Source: Theocolax elegans | Taxonomy: Eukaryota; Arthropoda; Insecta; Hymenoptera; Cerocephalidae | Direction: 5' to 3' | Assembly: GCA_026168455.1 (NCBI GenBank) | Contig: CM047425.1 | Span: forward strand, 23,328,648 to 23,392,647 | DNA length: 64,000 nt | Part shown: in pieces, positions 57,201-64,000 of the stretch | Layout: every line of letters begins with the position of its first letter | How positions within the stretch are numbered: position 1 is the stretch's first letter | Position numbers and translations under genes: made by a program | Notes under the pieces: generated by a model | Databases searched by the model: none | What the model was told of the DNA's origin: nothing | Seen by the model: only the letters and a program-made list of their open reading frames with translations

Positions 57201-58756
57201 ATTAATATATAACGCATAAGTGCATTATAACAATTTTGTATTTATATTTATATTTTTACGCGTATTTTTCTTTATTATTATTTTCTATTTTTCTGTTTTG
57301 TTTAGGATTAGAGTATCGATTGGTATTTTTCAAAACCGATAAAATGCACCTGCTATAATGCACGTTTCGAAAATAAACGATATTCTATACATGTTTAAAT
57401 TAAAATAATTGTTACAGCTTGTAAAGTACTTCACATTAAATGTTAATTAAGAGTATCTATTAAATGACTTTTCTAAAGCTTTATAATTACCCGTTAAAGT
57501 TACAATTAAATATTAATAATTTTATTATAGTTCAGAAATTGATAATAATAGTATCGCTGAAATACAGTTATTAATTTTTTTTGCTACGATTGACAATTAA
57601 GTATTAAATGTGTGCTAAAAATATGTATCTTTTAAAAAAACGAATTGTTTTCAATTCTCGATGATCCTCGTACCAAAATAATTTCCGTGCACATATATTT
57701 CTTTCAAGATTGAGTGTGCAGAATAATGTTGATATTATTTTTATGAGAAAAAGTAATGCGATAAATGCCGGTGTCCTATTTTAAAATGTCTACGTCTTGG
57801 GTGCAGATAAAAACGAAAAATCGTGCAAAAAATATATTTGGACTAATTTTAATTTATACACAAAAATATTAACTGCTTCATTTATATATTCTTTTGACTA
57901 ATTTAGGTATGTTATTTAGAATACTTCATAATATAATGTCCTTTTTGTAACATGGCCAGATAGGGTTATGATTAATTTTACAAAAAAATCTAATGTTCGA
58001 AAAATAAGTAGTCGTAGATTTATGAAGATAACAACCCAGCATAATTTTTCACGCTATAAATGTACAAGCTTTTACATAACAAATAATTTTCAAATTAGAA
58101 AATGATAAAATTGCGTTTTACAAGTGCATTAATTTTATTAAACATTTTTTATAAGTACACTATATTTCGAATGAAAAGTATGAAATAGTAATTTACAAAT
58201 GTTGTAAGCGAAGACACTTCTACCTTATAGTATGCTAATAACGTATCACCTACATAAAATTGAATAATCAAATAATTTAAGACATCATAAAGTGTGCAAC
58301 TATTGGATAGATTGATAAACGATGAATACCAGTGGTATGGAATATCAACCAATATTATGCGTGAATTGTATGACCTAGTAATAGCTATAAATTAACTATA
58401 CTATTAAATACAACTTGAGGTTGTACGCAATCAATGTCAAACGATTCGCCAGTACCGTCTGTAGAGAGGGTGACACGCTTCACCATCAGTGCAACCTACA
58501 GCACAAATGAAATCTTGGTTAATCGGCAAATATAAGAGTTCCTATCGAACGGGTATATATATTCGTAGTGCAATCAATATTTACTCGAACACTTATAGTA
58601 TGAATTAATATGTAAATATTGTAGAGGATACTATTGAGAGAACGATCTCCTATTGCTTTGTTAGAAATGTTTACTTTAATAGAGAGCTCAGTGTATATAA
58701 ATTCTATACTGCAACCGTAACGTTTTCCTTTCATCCTGTCACTCAACTTATTATAC
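54214..58756. other. AT-rich stretch; possible retroelement 3' motif near 55.2 kb
   Basis: Mostly without recognisable features. At 55156-55240 the minus strand reads GATGATGAAAACCTTGAGAC and later CATCGAAACGTCGTC. This pairing of GATGATG and CGAAACGTCG strings is common in 3' regions of insect retroelements, but no element boundary is visible. At 55940-56075 there is a short GC-richer patch. The 131-codon forward frame at 56589-56984 is Phe/Leu/Tyr-rich and not taken as a gene. Confidence 0.4.
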
Positions 58757-58796
58757 TCCCTCGCTCCCTCCCTCTCTCTCTCTCTCTCTGTCTCCC
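58757..58796. repeat. (CT)n microsatellite with interruptions
   Basis: CTCCCTCGCTCCCTCC followed by a CT run. It explains the Arg-Glu repeats of the overlapping minus-strand open frame. Confidence 0.92.
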
Positions 58797-61700
58797 TGCC
58801 TGTATATATCTTGATGCGCATCAGCTATAAATCAACGAGTTTGACCTCTTTGTCTACCGATATAAATGCACTGATTAAATCTAATCCCGATTCAATCAAC
58901 GACTAAGCGAGTAATACCATCGTACACCTAAATGCTATCTCCGTAGGTGAAAGCTGCTTGAAGCGTACTAATCATATTAAATGTTCCTGGTGATAATTTT
59001 GATCGTGCTAATCTTTATGATTAATACCTTGTTCCTACAAACAGACTACTTAAACGAGGGACCAAATTTTATTCACCCCTTCTTTTTTCTTTACGATTTT
59101 TTTTTTCCAAAAATTCTTTGTAATTAACAACGTTTGTTGCGTGTGCTCCAGGATTTGGGTTAATACGATCTTGTCGTCTATCTCGTTCAATTAATTTTAA
59201 AATTAATATATTTTAATCAGACGAAAAAAAGAACACGCGTACTAACTATTTCGGCGTATATACTTGTGTAACTGTCGTCGTAGATTATAATAAATTTTTA
59301 TCGTTCGCTCGGGCGAATTAAACGAGTTTCCTTCTTTTTTTTTAGTTCAACGCGTAAATTAATTTTTAAGCTATACGTTGTTTCATTTTTCAAGATTAAT
59401 GACACAATTTAACAAAACGTCACATTTATTGTCAATATTTTCATTTACAATAACGGCTCGGACGCAGTCGATGTTGAAGTTAAAACGCCAGAGATATTGA
59501 TTCGAGATTGTTCCGTATAATCGAAAAATATATTCCCATTTCACGTACATGCCTAAGCCAACGAAGGAGGTAAACATTTCAATTGGTATATATGTACTAT
59601 TTCTGGATATATAACGTAACCTATAAATATTGACATAACTACATTCCGATAAACCCATGAAATCCTGATCTGTGTTCTTATCCCATAGAAAATTGCAATG
59701 AAAGCAATCCACGCATTTTCACCGCGGGAAATTCTAATTCCCTGGTCGGAGTTTGCCTAGCACTATATCAGATCTCGGCTTCTACATCGAGCATGCATGA
59801 ATCTTCTGGATTTTATACATTACCTACTATCTATATTCTCAAGTTATATCTATCGGCAAATCCTTTTTTCTTCGCGTAATAAGAAACTTTAACATTTATT
59901 TAACTATTTTATTCGAAATTCACGCATGAATAAATGACTAATCTTACGGAAATACTTATTTATAATTCGACGTTATTATTTCTGACGATTCTTTTAAATA
60001 TTAAATATTTCGTACCCGCGTGTATATTTACAACCGAAAACTTCCTGTCGTTATATGCGTTCGATACAAGTTATAAATACAATTTGTAAATGCTTTCAAG
60101 GTCCGTTATCCTATTTGTTTAGCAATATTAATCTTGAAATGTAATCAAACTCTTCAAGATTCATGCATTGATTAAATTTTGCGAGAGTAAAAATAGATAT
60201 ATTTATTAATATATACCTTCAGGAGCCTGATTTTCGGTTTGATACAATACATCATTTTAATCTGATAAGTTAAATTGCATTTTCCGAAACCATTTTTCAT
60301 AAGATATTTCGAATGAAATTGTTTAAAAGTTTAGTGAGATGTTTGTTATGTAAATTTGGAAAACCTGTCCGAGTATTTTTCTTTTACAAATTTTAAAGAA
60401 GAAAAATTGCAGGAATCTGAATCACTGCTTTTCGATGTTGTTAAATATAAAACACCGTGACACCCAAGGGAATTTTAAGCATTACAAGCATTCGATTAAA
60501 GTTACAGTCAATTTTGTTGATATTCTTAACAACGTTAAAATAGTTTTTAACATTTTTAAAATTTTTTATACTACGCTTTTTTGAGCGATTTGGAATTGAT
60601 ACCGTTCTCCAACGGCTATCAAATAAAATGAGAACCGTAACTTTAACATATCGTTCGTGTACTATATATATATTCCACTAAATTTGAGTAAATCATTTTC
60701 TTTTTAAATGTAAAAATATTTAATTGCTCGTTAAAAATAAGCTCGGTAACACCACCATTTATAAGAATTATATATTTTGTACGATCTCTATCTTTCGAGA
60801 TATAGTCTCATGTATTATAAATATGTTTCCTTATTACATTACCGAAGTTTAAAAACTTTTACCCAAGTTGCGTGGAAAATTTCATTTGTTACTTAAAATA
60901 TACGGAAAGGGAAGAATTATGTATATTAATTCTGGAATTTATAAGGAAGTTAAATCAATATTGTGTCAGGTTACATTTCGACATTCTGTAACATCTAGAC
61001 AAAATGCGCGTATATTTATTGAATAAAAGTATTTAAGATGGAAAAAATGTGCCTTTAAAAAATATATAAAGGCAAGGTATCCTATTTTATATTCTGTATA
61101 AACGTCGTATTTTAAAAAAATAACTTTTTACGATAACCCTTAAACGCACCTTGTTATTTGTCGCATGAGTAAAAAAAAAGTTAATTTCTTATAGGTTTAC
61201 CTATCAATTTTATTTATATGTATTATTAAATCCGTAATTAAGCTATAAAATTTAATATTATATAGTATACTTATACGAAAGTTTTATTTTACATTTTGTG
61301 AGCCTGAAATAATCGCTATATAGTTAACCGCTCGTTTTAAGATCATAAATCTTTTGATATATTTCTCTACACATATTCCCCCTTCACCTATATCTCCTCC
61401 CCTCGTTTTCGCCCCCTTAAACTCTTCTCAATGGCCGTTTCGTAATACACTTTGAAATTAATAGCTAAAATTTTAATATTCTAACGTATTTTTTTCATTG
61501 ATAATTTTACGTCGATCTTTATCATACGTTCATTCGTAGAAAAAAAAAAACATTTTTTCCTATACTTACATTCCGATTACTTTTATACAAATATCGCATC
61601 ATCGTATCACGTGTCACGTATCTATATTCACCGAAGATTAAATCTGTAAAAACGATTAATCATTATCGAGCAATCAAATTTTCTTACACAGGCTTGAAGG

Positions 61701-62549
61701 CGCATATATTTTAGGTCAAATAAATTTAATTAAAAATAATAAATATATAAATTATTGATTAAAAGAACTAGAGCATCAAAGTATCTTTATAAAAATATAT
61801 ACATGTATAGGTGTTGGTGTAGCGAGGATTAATTTTAATTTACGTGTAATTTAATTTATAGAATCTAAAGCTGTAAATATTTCGATGAAATGAATAATAA
61901 CGAATTAATTCCGCATACGCGAGGAATAACAGATAAAATACATTACAATAATTATAAAATTTGAACGTCGTGTGTGGAAAGGTTGCAGAATTGCAAAATT
62001 TATAGAAATATGTAACATACAAATCGTGCGCGTTTGTATAGATTCACGTGAAATGATAAATGTTTATAAATGTGTTATCATAAGATATAGTTATCACTAT
62101 ATTCCTGTTTTCGGCTACTCGTTTTCAATGAATTTACCGAGGCACATTGTTAATATACACATGTCCAATACACCGCAAATCGTGGCAATGTAATATTTAT
62201 TTAGCTTCCACGTATTGGCACCAGGTGCATAGAAAGCGAAAACGCACTTAATCTTCGAAGGTGTGTCTATATATCGACGAGGATCTCCTTTAATTATTTC
62301 ACAGTTTCACGACCGCGCAATTAAAATGTGCATGTATTTAAATATAAAAGATTGTCGTGTACTAATTTACTGGCGATGGAGATCGTTAGAAAGAAGCAGC
62401 GTTTTGATAAATTTTCTCGTTGGAAAAATACCAACCGGTATAAATATAAATTCATGAAAGTAAAATGAAGCTATCGCGAGTCTTTGAAAAAGGGTGGTAA
62501 TGTATGCAAAGGAAACATTGAGCTTTCGAGGAATGATTTTCTCTTCGGC
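58797..62549. other. AT-rich stretch, nothing recognised
   Basis: Longest open frame is minus strand 59383-59712 (109 codons, starting at a GTG). It has mixed composition but no motif I recognise and no splice context, so it is not called. Confidence 0.55.
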
Positions 62550-62578
62550 ATATATATACATATATATATATATATATT
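62550..62578. repeat. (TA)n microsatellite
   Basis: TATATATACATATATATATATATATAT run. Confidence 0.9.
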
Positions 62579-63015
62579 CCGACGCGTAGAGCCGCGCATT
62601 CGAGTAATTCAGTTCTTAATAAAGATTTAAGATCGCCAATGACGTTAATACGTTTTATAAATTAATCTGCCTAACCTACATACGTAGGTGTGTATATTTC
62701 TTTGAACGCTAGACCACGAAGGTTTTATAGCACGTGCTTTCCAACAACTTTGCACGAGCATTTAGATTTCCACTTAATGATTTACACTAATGCATTATTC
62801 TTGTATAGCGCATACACTGCACACATACCGCGATCCACCGTGCGAATATCGTTTCAAATGTATCGAAAAAGTGTAATGCAGAGATAATTGAGCGAATAAA
62901 GGTATTAACGGTATTAAGATACGCGTTATTTTCTGAGTGTAACATTGTATCGACGGTTTGTGCACGGAATTCTGTACAGGAATTACTGTTTGGCTTCCAT
63001 AGATTGCGTTTACAG
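62579..63015. other. Non-coding stretch
   Basis: Slightly less AT-rich; nothing recognised. Confidence 0.5.
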
Positions 63016-63033
63016 ATATATATGTATATATTT

Positions 63034-63084
<51 letters not shown>
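63016..63084. repeat. Compound (TA)n(GA)n microsatellite
   Basis: Long TA tract with interruptions followed by a GA run of about 17 bp. Confidence 0.93.
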
Positions 63085-64000
63085 ATGTGGGTCCTATATA
63101 TATGTGCGCGGGAGGTGTACTAACTTGATACTGTGTTTTCGAGGTGTATATGTCGAGACCCAGGGGGCTCATTAGGGTTGCTGTTCCGAATGAATCAAGT
63201 ACTGGAAGATCTTTTTTCTGGTTTAAGGTGCGAGTCTCTTTGGGACTATTTATATATATAATTGTTTTCATTTAACTGTTGCGTACCACCACTCAAAAGC
63301 ACTATTACCTTTTACATTTTCCTTTTTACCAGTTTAATAAAGATAACGTTTAAGCGACCGCGCGCGCACTCGCGCTTGTATTTCGTGACGTTTAATTAGA
63401 TTAAATATTATTAATTTGACGTTCGCCTATACCGTGTGACGTATTATTAAATGTATCGATCGATTTATAATACTCACTGTGATTATTGGGACTCTCTTGT
63501 AGTATACGTTATTCCGACAAAAACTAATTAGACAATCGTTATATTTGTGACAATTACTATTTACCGTACAATGTTTAAACGTATCGTTAAATGTTTAGGA
63601 ATTTTTAAAATTATTATTTTGTTAAAATATTATATAAGTATTAATCTTCATCGAATTATGTTCGTAAAAAAACTTTATTGGCAAATGGTACCTGTCCGAG
63701 GCTCGCTTAACCGTCAAAATCGGGAATGAAATAGTGTGGTTAAGCGCACTGACGAGTTTTAATATTTTTTACAATATATATTCTCTTCTCAAATATACGT
63801 TACATTCTACTTATTCACACCTTTATACTCTAACGTGATGACGTAATGCGCAACCCTAATAATAATTAAATATTTATTGCTTACATAAAATGTGTGTTCT
63901 TCCACTAAATTTTTATAAATTTTTTTAATAAGGTTTAGTAGAAAAATTAAGACGATACAAGAGTTTAAAGAGGATTTTTTTTAAAGCTGAGGTAAAAATT
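63085..64000. other. Non-coding stretch to the window end
   Basis: The stretch contains a CpG-rich string ACCGCGCGCGCACTCGCGC (about 63358). No coding frame or RNA gene recognised; a 60-codon forward frame at 63547-63729 has no known motif. Confidence 0.5.

Noticed and set aside
58519..58821. 100-codon minus-strand frame starting with Arg-Glu repeats
   Set aside because: Translation of the CT microsatellite.
59383..59712. 109-codon minus-strand frame
   Set aside because: Starts at GTG, no motif recognised, no supporting splice signals.

Overview
This is an AT-rich eukaryotic window with no complete protein-coding gene that I can recognise. The base composition, abundant short microsatellites, absence of long open frames, and the mixture of tRNA-derived and 5S-derived SINEs, MITE-like elements and an LTR element primed by tRNA-Phe all fit an insect genome. 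A hymenopteran is plausible, but that is inference. The window could be intergenic or lie inside a very large intron.

Layout. 1-16.7 kb: mostly unremarkable AT-rich DNA, with one short inverted repeat (1.25 kb), a few exon-like islands with good splice signals (5.97, 7.06 and 10.3-10.6 kb) and a decayed 5S-derived SINE on the minus strand (12.24-12.37 kb). 16.7-18.4 kb: a tandem duplication of about 840 bp. Each copy carries a different retroposon, a LINE-type poly-A tail in copy 1 and a 5S-derived SINE in copy 2, inserted within about 10 bp of the same position. 18.9 kb: a tRNA-like SINE head on the minus strand.

19.7-40.4 kb is the core of the window: one ancestral locus broken up and repeated. 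I name its parts A (left flank), the LTR element, C (right flank 1), D (right flank 2, with a tRNA-derived SINE) and E (a GC-rich block). A1 leads into a 5' LTR with TSD ATTAC, a perfect 18-nt tRNA-Phe primer binding site and non-coding internal sequence. A2 runs straight into C through an unoccupied ATTAC site. Three further segments show the element's 3' end: polypurine tract, 3' LTR, ATTAC, then C. Several joins between blocks fall in poly-A runs, and the copies differ mainly by 1-nt, often homopolymer, indels. The layout therefore looks like two haplotypes (filled and empty) assembled head to tail, or template-switch duplication, rather than an ordinary array. Block E holds three consecutive hairpins; two have conserved internal loops and covarying stems.

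40.4-64 kb: single-copy AT-rich DNA with a 0.4-kb near-palindrome (41.1-41.5 kb), a degenerate 23-bp minisatellite (41.7-42.06 kb), a 31-codon small ORF (42.3 kb) and an exon-like segment (43.75 kb). There is also a GC- and CpG-richer candidate promoter island with a GA-repeat tract (52.1-53.5 kb), and many dinucleotide microsatellites.

No genes work together here in the operon sense. What can be read is mostly mobile-element biology, duplication structure and a few candidate transcribed elements.
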